Notes: generated from the sequence alone by a model not told the origin. A DNA stretch of 64,000 nucleotides from Blepharisma stoltei (GCA_914767885.1 CAJZBQ010000026.1:99871-163870), one strand, 5' to 3'; shown: positions 20,801-32,193, counted from the stretch's first letter. Program-made: numbers and translations.

Positions 20801-23800
20801 AAAAGATCGGGCATAGCCCGATCTATAGCCAGGAACGGGCTATATAGTGCCAAAAAATTAAAAAACATTTTTGAAATAAATTATAAACATTACTCAATTA
20901 TTTATATTAATTATTAATCTTGTGCTACGTATAGAGAGGAGTGAGTCACAAAATAAAGTGTGTTAAGACTGCAAATAACAGAATCCAAAGCAATTTTAGC
21001 AGCTCTAACTTCTTCATAATTGCTAGGAGTATTAAAAGGAAGCCATGCAAAGCTTTCTTCATTAATTTTCTCCAAAAAGTCAGAATTTTCAAAAATCAAA
21101 TAGATATTTTTAAAATTTTTAAAATCCATAAACGAAGAAGTCACTGCTAAAGAATTTTCTCTATCCATAATATATACAGTTTTCTTCCAATATCCTAATA
21201 AAAGCAGCCCTCTAAACGACTCAATCCCCAAGTTTTTCCCATCAAAATCCTTTTTCAATGCCAAATATTCAGGATTAATCATTTCCAGCACATTATGAAC
21301 AGCTGAAAACGCTAAATTTGCCCTTTGTGATTGTGCCTTTATAAAATTTGGCTTGTTTAAATCACTTGGTTTTAATAAAGGATTATTGGAATATTTAAAA
21401 GCTACTGATACGACATAGCGTCCAAGCCTTTCTTCTAACTGATACCTATTGCATACAAACAAGCACAATTTATACATCCCAAACTCCTCCAAAGCGTCTA
21501 AAATTATTCCCAAAAGTTCAGGAGAAATTTCATCTAAATCAATCAGTTCCCAGGATTCAGCAATTTTTTGTGTGCTAATAAGAGATTCTGCAGATTTAAA
21601 AGAGTTTAGGAAGGAAGACACGTCTGAGGAGAACATCCCGACGTATTCAATTATTTTTAGCATAGCTTGGTCTTCAATGAAAATGTCGGTTTTTGTATTG
21701 ATGAGCTTTCCGCCTTGGTTGAGAGATGCTGTATGGGGATTGTCAATAATGGAATAGTCTGAAAGAATGGAGTCTTTATTAAGAGTCGGGCTTAAAGAGT
21801 CTATCACAGAGCCTGAGTCCGAAATAAGTCATTCGTCTTTAGGGTCAATATCTTGTAAAACCTCAAAAATTTCATCATCGTCTTTTATCATACTAAAACT
21901 GTCAGCTGAGTTTCCTATTAAAGTAAAAGAATTATGGGATTCTTGAATTAGAGAAAAAGACTCTTCTGATGCTGGCTCCTCTTTTTCTTCCTCATTTTCT
22001 TCCTCTTTTTCTTCAACAATTGTATTTTTATCCTCATCTAAAGTCAGGAAAGCCTGTGGCATCAAATTTTCTAAAGCCAATGGGACATATTTTTTTATAA
22101 ATTTCTGCCTTTCCTTATCAGCCATATTATTTCTACATTTATATATACAGTGCACCAATTTGTCCCATTTTCTTCCACATCTATAGGCATCTATAGCTCT
22201 TATATACTCAAATTTCTCAATCCTCTCCCTCCATTAACGATCAAAAAAATTGGTCACCGAGGGTATTAATTTTTTTAAAAAATTAATATAGTAAATTTAA
22301 AAAATCCCAATTCGAATAATTGGAAAGTAAATATCTATTTAATTTGTAAAAAATTTATTTTAAAATTCAATTTGTTAAAATTAAATAGAATTAGCTAGAG
22401 AATTCATTACACTAATTATCAATTATATATCAAAATTTTTAATAAAAAAATTTAATATTAATAACTGTTTTATTCGCTCATGGAGGGTGGGTTTTTGGGC
22501 AAAAATAGGGATTTTTCCAATAATTTTGTTCCGCACGGAGGGGAGAGTCAGTAAATAAATCTCCAGCAGCCTCATAATGCCCACTTGCCAAATATGCTTC
22601 TGCAGCTTGGCTTATAAGCCCAATACTTTGATAAATATCAGCTGCCCTTTCATTTTCTTTTGCTGACGCAAAACACCTCGCTGCTTCTTTCAGCATAAAT
22701 TCCTTCTCGTCAATTTCAGAAATCCTCAAAAATTCATTCCCAGCTGAAATAAATTCATTTTTTGCTTTTTCTTCTATTTCTTTGCATTCTTTTTTGAAGT
22801 TTCTGTTTTTTGCAGGCCACCATCTCTTTTTTTCTGCGGAAATTAGCTCAGAAGCTTGGCTTGCTTTAAAATAGGCTAAAGCTTTGGATTCTAGTAAAAT
22901 GTTGTCAGCAGCCCTAAAGCATTTGGCAGCTTGCTCGTAAAATTGGTGTGACATCATTTTTTGGCCTTGTTCGGTCCATTCTTCTTTGGTAGAAGCTTTA
23001 GTAAAAGTCTGGAACAGTGGGTTTTGGAGGGTTTCAGAATTTTTGAACGTCCCTATTCTTTCTCAGTATGATTGGATTTTTTCTCTATATTCTGGGTTAT
23101 CATCATATATGATGAGTCTTATTTTTGGTCGTGTAATGGCGACGTATAGCTGTTTTAGCTCTGTGCAAAGAGTTGAATATTTATTTTTATTTATGAGCTT
23201 GCTACGGGTTAGCTTAGGTGTTTCATTTTCTAAGTCTTCAAGGCTGCTAGGTTTATAATTAGGGTCATCTTGAATTTTTCCTATATAATCTATGCCATTT
23301 CTATTACTCGAGCTTCTCAATTTATTACTATAACTAATAATTTATATAAAAAATACCATAATCCTTATTTTTAATAATAAAATGGTATAGAGCTTTCCAA
23401 CACCTAACAGGCATCTCTGAATCAGTAAAAACATTATAAAGAATGACATCATCAAACTCCAACCCTTTTGCTTCATAAACAGTCAGGCAGAGAGCTGTAT
23501 TTAATGATGAGGGAAGCTTAAATTTTGAGCTTTGATTTCTTACAATGACTACTTGGCTGCAGCCAAACTGTATATTTGACAATTGAGGATTTTCTTCACT
23601 ACTGCAATACAAAACTTCTAGCAAATCTTCAGGATTTCCACTGTTAATGATAATAGGATGTGGGCCATCTTTTAAGCTTTTTTCTTTACCCATCTTGTCT
23701 ATAGTCAGCGGGAATAAAGTTTCTAATAGAGCCACAACTGAATTTGCGAGCTCTAAGATTTGGTTGTGAGATCTGAAATTAATTGTAAGTTGTCGGACTG

Positions 23801-26800
23801 TAGGAGGCGTCATAGACGCCTCAAAAAACAAGCTTTTTAAGTCACAGAATCTAAAGCCAACACCTTTTGCGATTGTTTGGGCGGTGTCTCCTGAAAAAAC
23901 TATAAGGGTTTCCCTTGGATTGCCTATAAGAAAAAATAGCTTGCCTTTTTCTGGCCAAATAAAGAGAAAACCTATAATTTTTGGTCTGTAACCTGCATAA
24001 GCAAGTTCAGAGTCGCAGACGTCAAATCTTGGACTTCATCAATCATCATATAATGAATTGGGATCCCTTTATACCCATGATAGTGGATTTCGCACAAAAT
24101 ATAATTCACAAGGTCCTGGAAATCATACCCATTGACGCTCCTTTTCCAGTCCTCATAGAGCCCAAAAGCTCTATATACCTCAACTTTTTCTTCTTTTGAC
24201 AGCATTGATGATTTCCTACCTAACTCAAGATACTCTTCTTGGCTTAGGTAAAAACCTCTTGACAAATATGCTTTTGGGCTGCCTTTAATATAAGCAGAAA
24301 TTTCTGTCCACAAAATCAACGGTGAAAATTTATTTTTCCACGTCAAGCTGGGATAAAATCTTTCAGAAAAAGCTGCGAAATCGATTTCCCAGCTTCTTAT
24401 TTGTCGCTGGCTTTCGTCTCAATCTGTCTCATAGTATTTATTATATTCTTCATCAGAATCGCTATCACTGATAAATTCAGACTGTTCTCTTTTTTTCTTT
24501 TTATAGTCTTTGCTTATTTCAAGGGCTCCCTTTTGCTCATTGTGCCATTCGAAATTGCAGGAGGAACCTATTACTCTACCGTTTTTGTCTCTGGAGAAAA
24601 AGGGCCTTTCTAGGCTACCATCTATCATTAAGACTAGTTTTCTTATAGTAGCGAATAATGGGAAATCCTCGTTTTTAACTCCCTCTATATAGCGAACAAA
24701 AAACAAATTTATAAGATAAATATTTTGTTTTATAAATGATAAATAGTGTATTGCAATCCTAATAATTCTGTTGAATTTTAAACACCTTGCATTTAAAACA
24801 TAAATTTTACAAAGGAAATTGATTTTTGCTTTCCAATTGGGAATTTTTGAAAAAAAATTAACCCTCTATTAGTGAAAAAATTTGTTAGTTCGCAAAAGGG
24901 GAAGGGTAAGCAATTTCATTGAGTGTGGGCCTGTATTTATTTCTTTTTCGATTTCTTCAACTTGTGTGAGCTGAGGATTTTCCTTTTTTAATTCTATTTC
25001 TTTTTCTTCTTCTAGATTTTGCTGTTTCTCTTTTGATTTGAGGCCATTTTTTATTAATTTTTTGAGTTTTTTGTAATAAATTTTGACTTCATTAGTAAGG
25101 ACTGGAGAAGCAGTGGCAAAAACAAAATGAAGAGGTAAATTAAATTAAATTAAGAGTCTTAAATCCTTCTAGACTTGATGTCTCCGCACGCTTCATACTA
25201 ACTCCAACCTGCTTCTCAGGCGGGAATTTAGCCGCTATTTAAACAATAGTCTCCTCTCGTAGCAGGATTTGCACTGTGATCCCCAAGAGTCCCAACGGGT
25301 TATGAAGATTCCCTGCCAGTGCGCCATCAGGCTCTATGGAGGTTAAGGTGAGTCCGATATCTCCTGCTGACCACCTTTGGGAGAGTGAGACTCAGGAAAA
25401 TAAAAGTTATGCCCTCCGGAGCCGGAAAGAAAAACCCTAGCCCAAAATCCATCCAAATAATCATTACTTGATTATGGATTTACCACCAGCTGACTCCCAA
25501 AGCTTACACAACCCACAAGTTCAACCACGAGATGGGCAAAGTTATAATTAAAGGGCCTAAACCCTAGTTTAGACTATAAAGTGACTTTTGCGACTAGATT
25601 GATGCATCATCGTCAAGGCCAATTTAGTCGCCGCCACAATATTAATTATGAATATGTAATGGATTATCTATATCTTCAGCTTTTAATTTTTTATTTTTTT
25701 GCATTTTATATCGAAACAAAATTTCAGCCGAAAACATCCTCAACAATGAACAAGTAGTTTTCCCTGTCCCAGACCTTCCAATGGTAAGAACATTTCCTGG
25801 AGTGCTTATAAGCTCTAATTCTTCATCTGTTAATTTTAAAGTCATATTTGGAAGTGTTTTCAGCAATCTAATAAAGTCTTTGCAGCTATTTTCTTCACTT
25901 AAAAGCTTGACTAAATTATTTTTGAACTTTTCTTTTTTTTCTCAATTTTCCAAAATATCTGGGTCAGTTCATATCCACCTTCTAATCCCTGCATCGAATG
26001 CTATACTGTTTGACTCTTCTTCAGTTAAAAATAGCTGCGGAATTATTATAGGATAAAACCTGCCCATAGCATTTCTTCATTGATTATTAATGCCTAAACA
26101 CCCAATTCAGTCAGAATACTCAAGCCATCGGTCAGGATCTTCTCTGATATCATCACAAAAATTATCTATATCTTTTGCATATGAATAGATTTAGAATTAA
26201 GAATTTTTTTAAAAATATATTAAAAATGGTATACTTCGTTGGGAACTAAGTTAGTATTATCGACTACAGAAAGCAATTTAATGTATTGCTCGTATGAGTA
26301 CTCAATAACTTTGTGGTCTTTGATCACAGGAATTCTCTCAACTATGCATGCAGCAATTCCATGTCATTGAATATTAGAATTAAAACTATCATAATCTTCC
26401 TCACTCCCCTTTTTAAATTGGAGCAAAATATATAAAAAATTTCCATTTTTGGTATTTTAAACTCCTTTAATAATTTTTCAATCAGAAAATTTTATAGGTG
26501 AAATTACAAATTTTTATAAAATTAATTTAATAGAAAAATGCAGATAAAATGCATTTTAAACAGTTTTACACTAATTCGATTAAATTTAAAATTAAATCTT
26601 TATAAAAATAAATGAAAATTAAATATTGTTCAATTTAGTTTTTTTCTTGAGAAAATTTTAGTATAGCCGTTCCCGGCTATATTAGTTTTTTAAAAATAAA
26701 ATTAGCCCCCCTTTAAATTGGGAAAATATTTTTGTTTCAATTTAAAGGAGGGAGTCAATAAATGGGAAACTAAAAAATACCATCCCTATGCAAGGACCAG

Positions 26801-27412
26801 TTCTTATTATCTCGCAATTATAGCCCTCTAATATGAACCCAAGGCTAAATTCTATCATATATTAAAAATTTTTCTTTAATGCTTTTTCCCTTTTGGCACG
26901 AAAATTCTAAACTCTATCCAAAAATCCCCTCATAAAATCTTAAAATACCAAAATCCCTATATCATTTTTTTAAGGAGTGCAACTTTTAGCTCTCGACAAG
27001 AATCCTTGATTTTATCGAAAGCTTTTTCAGAAACCCTAAATCTCCAAGGCACCTGACTTACACCTTCAAAGATATCACAGGATTTTCAGAATGCTGACAT
27101 CATGCTATGATCTATAATATTGCCAGGCTTCCAAAGTGTTATCTCACCTGAAAAATGGTCTTTTTCGTATTTTTCAATTTCATGTGGTAAGTATGTAGTT
27201 CAAATTTCGTAAGGGTCGTCTATGACTTCTTTATAGTTAATTGGCATGAAAGAGCTGAACTCGTAATACATCTGCCATAAATTGGCGACCATTTTTGAAT
27301 GGATTTCTTCAACGAGAGATGCTATTGTGGCCTTTAGCTTTGAGGACTGGTTGGAATCTTGGCCAAGAATAGAACTGCTTTGTGCTTTTTTAGACTTCTT
27401 TGGAAAATCCAT
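17872..27412 (-). CDS. Giant TRANK1-like SF1 helicase, carrying many insertions
   Basis: One very large gene read from ATG at 27412 (MDFPKKSKKAQ) to TAA at 17872. Landmarks in order: N-terminal region; GNVLTIGRSGTGKTTCSLLR at about 25750 (Walker A); HFVFATASPVLTNEVKIYYK (25120); LILWTEISAYIKGSPKAYLS; MMIDEVQDLTSATLNLLMQV (Walker B); SGDTAQTIAKGVGFRF; LTINFRSHNQILELANSVV; VYEAKGLEFDDVILYN; LKQLYVAITRPKIRLIIYDD. After the helicase comes a long helical-repeat region (ASGHYEAAGDLF). This order is specific to TRANK1/UvrD-like helicases. TGA=Trp occurs many times. It is interrupted by MITEs (22220-22547, 24679-24906, 26404-26754), a SINE-like element and TA-bounded pieces. Most junctions restore frame; those near 20000-20090, 23330 and 26880-27000 remain unresolved, so intactness is not proven. 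Confidence 0.75.
19235..19311. mobile_element. TA-bounded insertion (IES-like), 77 bp
   Basis: AT-rich, TA at 19235-19236 and 19312-19313. Removal joins K-A-E-F-L-Y to I-S-E-A-F-L-A-L-P in the TRANK1-like gene, in frame. Confidence 0.6.
20607..20914. mobile_element. TA-bounded insertion of 308 bp containing a palindromic MITE
   Basis: TA at 20607-20608 and 20915-20916. Deletion joins Y-V-A-Q-D to Y-K-E-S-Q-K-S in the TRANK1-like gene, in frame. Deleting only the inner palindrome leaves an in-frame stop, so the palindrome seems to have landed inside an older IES. Confidence 0.6.
20612..20844. mobile_element. Palindromic MITE, about 231 bp, TA target
   Basis: Almost the whole element is one long inverted repeat: arms start TATAGCCCGTTCCCGG and run through ATCGGGCTATGCCCGATC and GTTGACTCGTC, meeting at CCACTATATGGTGG. 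GC-rich compared with its surroundings. TA duplications and arm structure fit a Tc1/mariner-Pogo type MITE; a Pogo-derived MITE is known to be the commonest repeat of the Blepharisma germline, and this is a candidate for it. Confidence 0.8.
22220..22547. mobile_element. Family A inverted-repeat element (328 bp)
   Basis: Left end contains CTCTCCCTCCATTAACGATC, right end CCGCACGGAGGGGAGAG; flanked by TCA (22217-22219, 22548-22550). Deletion with one TCA joins A-A-G-D-L-F-T to E-K-F-E-Y-I-R-A-I-D in the TRANK1-like gene, in frame. Confidence 0.82.
23937..23974. mobile_element. TA-bounded insertion, 38 bp
   Basis: TA at 23937-23938 and 23975-23976. Removal joins V-T-D-Q-K-L to F-F-L-I-G-N-P-R-E in frame, directly before the helicase GDTAQ motif. 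Very short for an IES; an unusual intron is the alternative. Confidence 0.5.
24679..24906. mobile_element. Family A inverted-repeat element (228 bp)
   Basis: Flanked by TAA (24676-24678, 24907-24909). Left end CTCCCTCTATATAGCGAACA; right end GTTCGCAAAAGGGGAAGG. Deletion joins P-H-S-M-K-L to L-K-N-E-D-F-P-L-F in the TRANK1-like gene. Confidence 0.8.
25136..25647 (-). mobile_element. SINE-like retroposon in the TRANK1-like gene
   Basis: A GC-richer island of about 510 bp without coding potential. On the minus strand it starts near TGGCGGCGAC and ends with the simple tail TTTAATTTAATTTA. Flanked by ATGAAGAGG and ATGAATATG, an imperfect duplication. It separates N-P-L-H-I from H-F-V-F-A-T-A-S-P in the helicase. 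Same orientation and tail type as the element at 33679-34105. Confidence 0.5.
26186..26229. mobile_element. TA-bounded insertion (IES-like), 44 bp
   Basis: TA at 26186-26187 and 26230-26231. Removal joins L-V-P-N-E-V-Y to S-Y-A-K-D-I-D-N-F in the TRANK1-like gene, in frame. Confidence 0.65.
26404..26754. mobile_element. Family B inverted-repeat element (351 bp)
   Basis: Ends CTCCCCTTTTTAAATTGGAG and CAATTTAAAGGAGGGAG, flanked by TCA (26401-26403, 26755-26757). Deletion joins F-S-F-P-F-I-E to E-D-Y-D-S-F-N in the TRANK1-like gene. Inside, at 26662-26681, is a 20-bp palindrome TATAGCCGTTCCCGGCTATA matching the tip of the 20612-20844 MITE. Confidence 0.8.
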
Positions 27413-28268
27413 TTAAAATATATCGAATCTGAAACTGTCCAGGAAAAATGGCGTTTCACTCAAAAATTTTTCAGGAGTCTTAAATCGAGGTTATGGATCA
27501 TATATTAATTTCATAGCTTTATTATGTTTATAATCAACATTTAAGGTCAAAAGATGTTTGATATAAATAAGCAGTATTTTAAAAAAAACTTCACTATAAC
27601 TAAATATTTAAAATGATATAGCATCTGAGAAAGCTATTAAAGAAAATAGTTTATATAGTAATTGGAAGACAATTAAAGGTTTTTGAGTTTTTAGAGGTTA
27701 AAAATGTATTATATTCTACATAAAAAAGTTTTTATAAATATTGCTATATTATCTATTATTATTTAATGAATACAGTATTTCATATCGAAAAAGATCATTG
27801 AATAATTAATATTTAATATACCTCTGCAAATAAAGCTCTTCCAAATAGATATTAAAAGGGAGCATTTAAGAGATTTATTTCATTTTTTCTATTTGAAAAT
27901 GGTAAAAAATGATTTTATTAATTTCAGCATTTCAAGAACATTGCATTTCAATTAAAATCAATATGCTATATTAACTTATATCTTTAAACCCATATAAGAT
28001 CCTTATATCTCATCATTTAGGTTCCGGAATTAATATATCATAATAACACAGAAAATCACGAATTTTCAGCAAAAAACCCTTTTCTGGAATTATTTTATGT
28101 GAATTAAGGTATCTTTTCTAATAATTAATTGTATAAGTCTAGTGCAAAATGCTAAAGATAATGTAGGATGCCAATCTCTCTATTATTTCCTATCTTCAAT
28201 GATAATTAAATCTAATCATATCAAAAATCAATTGAAAATGCGTTTTTCTAATAATATTTACTCAGAAA
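27413..28268. other. Intergenic, divergent promoter region
   Basis: 856 bp of AT-rich DNA between the divergently transcribed TRANK1-like and DHHC genes. No gene, inverted repeat or family A/B element recognised. Confidence 0.45.
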
Positions 28269-29482
28269 ATGGATAAAAAATGTAATGCTAATTTAGGTTC
28301 GAAAGCTCCTTTATATATGCTTTTCTTTTACCTCACGATGACCTTCCTGATGCTTCTCAATGCTTCTGATTTATCTAATACCAACAGCTTGATTTGTTTG
28401 CCTTTTTGAACGGTTTGATTACTCGTAGTCTTCTTTTACTCCCGTGCTTCTTTAAAAAACCCAGGCTATATTATTCCTGATCTCTCTTGAATGAATGATT
28501 TTAAAATGAAGCCTAATGAGCAGACAGATCAATCCTCAAAAGATTCATCTCGCGTAAAGAAAGATTCAGAACCAAAATCAGTAGAATCTCCTAAATTTTT
28601 ATGCTGGTTTTAGCATTTTCTCTAGGACTCTATATAATAAACTCTATTTTTATATGAAAATTTAGTATTTTTTCTTGTAAAAAGGGTTTGGGGTTGCAAA
28701 ATAACACAAAAAATAATGATTTTACTATAAAATTCCAAGACGAAAGAAGCTCAATGCTCCACGACAATTGTATTTCTACAGTCCAGCCAAACTCTGAGCC
28801 AATAAGAAGTCAACCAATCCAATCTTTTACAGAAATTTTGCCTAACAACGAAGATTCCTATACAACTTACAGCGGAAATGGGAGTTTTGAAAACCAAGAA
28901 ATTGTTGAAGACCAAGAAAACGAAATAATCAGCCAAGAGTCAGCTGTAATTGAGACGAGATATTGCATGATATGCAAACTTGACCAGCCAATCAGAGCTA
29001 AACACTGCAAAGAGTGCGGAAAATGTGTAGCTTTGCATGACCATCATTGTCCATGGCTAGGTGTTTGTGTAGGGGAAAAAAACAGACGAGAATTTTATTG
29101 GTATTTAGTGTTTCAATGCACTGAGCTGTGAATTTCTGATATAGTAAATATTCTGAGCTTTCAAAGCGAGGATGATGTAGTTGCATGAATTTTGGAAAAT
29201 TGCACAAGGATAATTTCTGTTGTGCTTTTGGCGTTTTTTACATTGATGGTCAGCAGCCTTTTGGGGTTTCATACTTATATAGCTTTAAATAATGTGACGA
29301 CGTGGGAGATTATGTCATGAGGAAAAATTTCGTATTTGAAAAATTTTCCATCGGAAATGGGAAGCCCATTTAGTAAAGGATATTTGAAAAATCTGTATAT
29401 TTACTGCTGCGAAAAATTGCCTAAGGGGCATAAGATATGGACTGTGACTCAGGCGAGCGTTGTGAATCAAGTTAAAGTATAA
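28269..29482 (+). CDS. DHHC palmitoyltransferase
   Basis: 386 aa after removing a 53-bp TA-bounded insertion (28600-28652). Start ATG at 28269. TM1 (LYMLFFYLTMTFLMLL) and TM2 (FWTVWLLVVFFYS, two TGA=Trp), then K-N-P-G-Y like the family's D-P-G motif. An acidic, Ser-rich linker precedes the Cys-rich catalytic domain: CMICKLDQPIRAKHCKECGK and HDHHCPWLGVCVG, with DHHC complete and zinc-binding Cys/His present. TM3, TM4 and the TTxE motif (N-V-T-T-W-E) follow, ending at TAA 29480. Role by family: S-palmitoylation of membrane proteins in the Golgi or plasma membrane, by a Cys-acyl intermediate. TGA at 29129-29131 is Trp. Confidence 0.88.
28600..28652. mobile_element. TA-bounded insertion (IES-like), 53 bp
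   Basis: TA at 28600-28601 and 28653-28654. It brings stops and a frame change into the linker of the DHHC gene; removal joins P-K-F-L to W-K-F-S-I-F in the frame of the DHHC domain. The linker is not conserved, so support is the frame only. Confidence 0.5.
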
Positions 29483-29693
29483 TTTGATAATTTATTTATA
29501 ATGTTAAACCAAAATAGTTAGCATTAGAGATTTTTAAGGATAGGACCTATTTTTGGTATATTTGCGAATAAACTGAGGACATTTATTATAATTTCTTATA
29601 ATTTAAGAAATTTCCTGTAATATTGCTTGGTCTCTAGCTTTCTGAACAAATAACCTTCTAAGTAAGAATGATAAATCCTCAAATTTTTTTGAT

Positions 29694-30269
29694 TTAAGGT
29701 ATTATTAACTTATTCGCTATCTTGCTTGCCAAAGAGAAAGTGAGCTGAATTAGCTTATTAGCATGAATATTTTCCTTTATTGAAATTTCCAAATAAATTA
29801 TCCCAATTTCATCAGCCAAATCTTTTGCTTCTTCATATGAGATTTCTCGATAACTCTCTAAATCCGATTTATTCCCAACTAAAACAGTCTCAAGCCAATT
29901 TTCAGTGTTTTCTTTTATTTTATATATCCACTCCTTGGCATTCATAAAACTCTCTCTTCTTGTTAAATCAAAAACAATAAAAACTCCATTAATTCAACTG
30001 TCAATCCTCAATGGTAGATCTGCTGGTCTCTCTCATTGTCCTGAATTCCACAGCTCAAGCCGAATAGTTTTTCCAAAAAGTTTTAAAACTTTTATGAAAA
30101 TCTTTATAAAAATTACATCATCACGAGGAATAGGTCTAGGATTATTGGAGTTGTAAAAATTTAATATGCTTGTTTTCCCAACAGCATGATCTCCTAGAAC
30201 GACAAGTCTTATGATGCAATCGCTTTATAGAAATCACCAATGCTCAAAAAATGTTTCAGAGATCGCCAT
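29694..30269 (-). CDS. Divergent Rab/Ras-like small GTPase
   Basis: 186 aa; start ATG at 30269 and a 15-nt intron (GTGATTTCTATAAAG) at 30223-30237. P-loop G-D-H-A-V-G-K-T-S is good. The effector region lacks the usual Thr context. Switch II reads L-W-N-S-G-Q where Rabs have W-D-T-A-G-Q, so the Asp that contacts magnesium is replaced by Asn while the catalytic Gln is kept. G4 is N-K-S-D, and G5 is E-I-S-I-K instead of E-T-S-A-K. No C-terminal cysteines for prenylation are seen (ends ANKLIIP), so it may not be lipid-anchored. Probably an unconventional signalling or trafficking GTPase. It faces the DHHC gene convergently, with about 210 bp between. Confidence 0.75.
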
Positions 30270-30580
30270 TGTTCTGATAAGTTCCATTTAATTGGAAATT
30301 ATCTTTTAATATGCTATGGCCTGCAGCAAATTAAAGCTGGTTTTGTAGAATTTTAAACTTTTCTGAAGGGATTTCCAATATTTTTAGTTATATAGTGATG
30401 CAATTTTGAACCAAATTTAAATTATTTTGCTGTTTTTGGAGATTATTAAGATTTAAAATGGTGTCATAAAAATATATTTCCAAAACATTATCAGCGAAAT
30501 GCTTTCAGCTAAAATTAAAATAAAACTTAAATACCCATTTCAAATTAAAAACCTTCAATTAGTTAATAATTGTTAAATTA

Positions 30581-32193
30581 ATGGAGGCGAAATCACTTAC
30601 TTCTGATGTATGAATTGACTTCAGACAGATGGCAAAGAATGCAAAAACTATAGATATCGCAAAACTGATTTGTAAGCAAATTGAAGGTACTGAAAGAGAA
30701 TTATCTCCATCAGATATTATCTTGTATGCTAACGGCAGACGGCTTTATCCTAACGAAAAGCGTGATGAAAAGAATTGGCTGCACCTCTCATTTATGTTTG
30801 CACCCAACGTCCCGATATGGAAAATCCATTACAGAATCAGCTATCTCAAAATAGCTGGGCTGATCAGTTTTCCATTTCCCGAGAGATATACAATTTATGA
30901 CCTACTGAATAAGATCATCGAGCGTATTTCTCTTGACAATAATTCAGATTTTAGACAAATTAAATTCAAGTGCTACGATATATTGAGCCCTGATGCTCCA
31001 TTGCAAGTAATAAATAATGCTTGCTCGCTAAACATTATATTCAAAAATGATAAAGTTTATACCCTTGCTTATGTACGTGTTTTAATAAGTTTTGATGACG
31101 GAAGCTCAACATGGGTATACATCAAAGGACAATCAAAAATCATAAAATTAAAATGAATTCTAGCCTGCAAAGGTAAAAAGGTCGATCGACTGGTCAAAAA
31201 CAACATGCTTTTAAATGACAATGAAACCATCGAAAATCTAGGCATTAAAGATGGTGATATTATTGAAGCCCAGCATGGAGCCTTAGGTGGGGCTACAAAT
31301 GCTGGCTTTATATTTGCCAATCTTTCCCATGAAAAAGAAGTCCATTTGAAATTTGATGAAAATGCTCCAGCCTGAAGAACTGCAAAAAGAGGAATTTCTT
31401 TTAAAACTAAATGCTACAACCCTGAATGTGAAGCCTCAAGAGAGGGGTTTATTTTAGTCAATAAAGGATTTGGAGTTTTTAATATTGGGGAAACTACGAC
31501 TGATTTATATTGCCCAGTTTGTAAGCGAAAAGCAGCAGATGCAGAAAATTGTGGATTTTTTGACTGCAAATGGAGATTTAGAGGGGTAAAGAGTCATAGA
31601 AGTGACGAAATTAGCATGCCGATTGAATCTGAAACATGTGAAGCTGGGAGAGATAGCTATACCACTTTTGAAGAGTATGGGGAAAGATGGAATTGGATTA
31701 AAGTTGAAGTTAGAGAAAAAGGAGAAGAATATTGATTGAGTACAAAAAAAGATTGGAATTTAACTCCCACCCCCGTGAGTGAACAAAACCATTAGAAAAA
31801 ATCCCTATTTTTTGCCCGAATAAAAATTCTTTTAATAGAAAAAAATTTTTATATATAAGTGATAATCATATAATGAAATCTCGAGCTAATTCTGTTTAAT
31901 TTTAAACAAATTGCGTTTTAACACATAAATTTTACAAATTAAATTAATATTTGCTTCCAATTTTTGCGAATTAGGATTTTTTTTAAAAATAAAAATTAAC
32001 CTCCCTCCATGAGCAAACAAAATTTTTTTAAAAATAAAAATTAAACCTCCCTCCATGAGCAAACAAGATTTTTTAGTTCGCTCACGGAGGGGGAGTAAGT
32101 ATAATAAATGATTTTTATTATAATAAAATCTATTTGTTATTGAAAGCTTGATTTTGATGTAAATATATTAAAAACTCATTAACTCATCATTAG
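30581..32193 (+). CDS. Ubiquitin-like domain protein with C-terminal zinc ribbon
   Basis: Start ATG at 30581; TGA codons at 30611, 31154, 31372 and 31732 read Trp. Two beta-grasp-like regions: one near the N-terminus (ELSPSDIILYANGRRLYPNE) and a clearer one at 31060-31290 ending NLGIKDGDIIEAQHGALGG, which parallels the last strands of ubiquitin and its Gly-Gly. Directly after, a Cys-rich module (CYNPECEAS and YCPVCKRKAADAENCGFFDC) suggests a zinc ribbon. The gene runs into a family A MITE (31764-32095). Removing it with one TAA keeps the frame open to TAG at 32191-32193 (425 aa); reading through the element ends at 31795. The AT-rich tail after the element may not be genuine, so the 3' end is uncertain. 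Product could be a ubiquitin-like adaptor; a cleavable Gly-Gly is speculative. Confidence 0.6.
31764..32095. mobile_element. Family A inverted-repeat element (332 bp)
   Basis: Left end CTCCCACCCCCGTGAGTGAA; right end GTTCGCTCACGGAGGGGGAG; TAA on both sides (31761-31763, 32096-32098). The right end is preceded by two tandem copies of CTCCCTCCATGAGCAAACAA, so the terminal repeat is duplicated internally. Confidence 0.85.

Noticed and set aside
20471-20917. 148-codon plus-strand open frame
   Set aside because: Runs through the palindromic MITE; open only because of its GC-rich arms.
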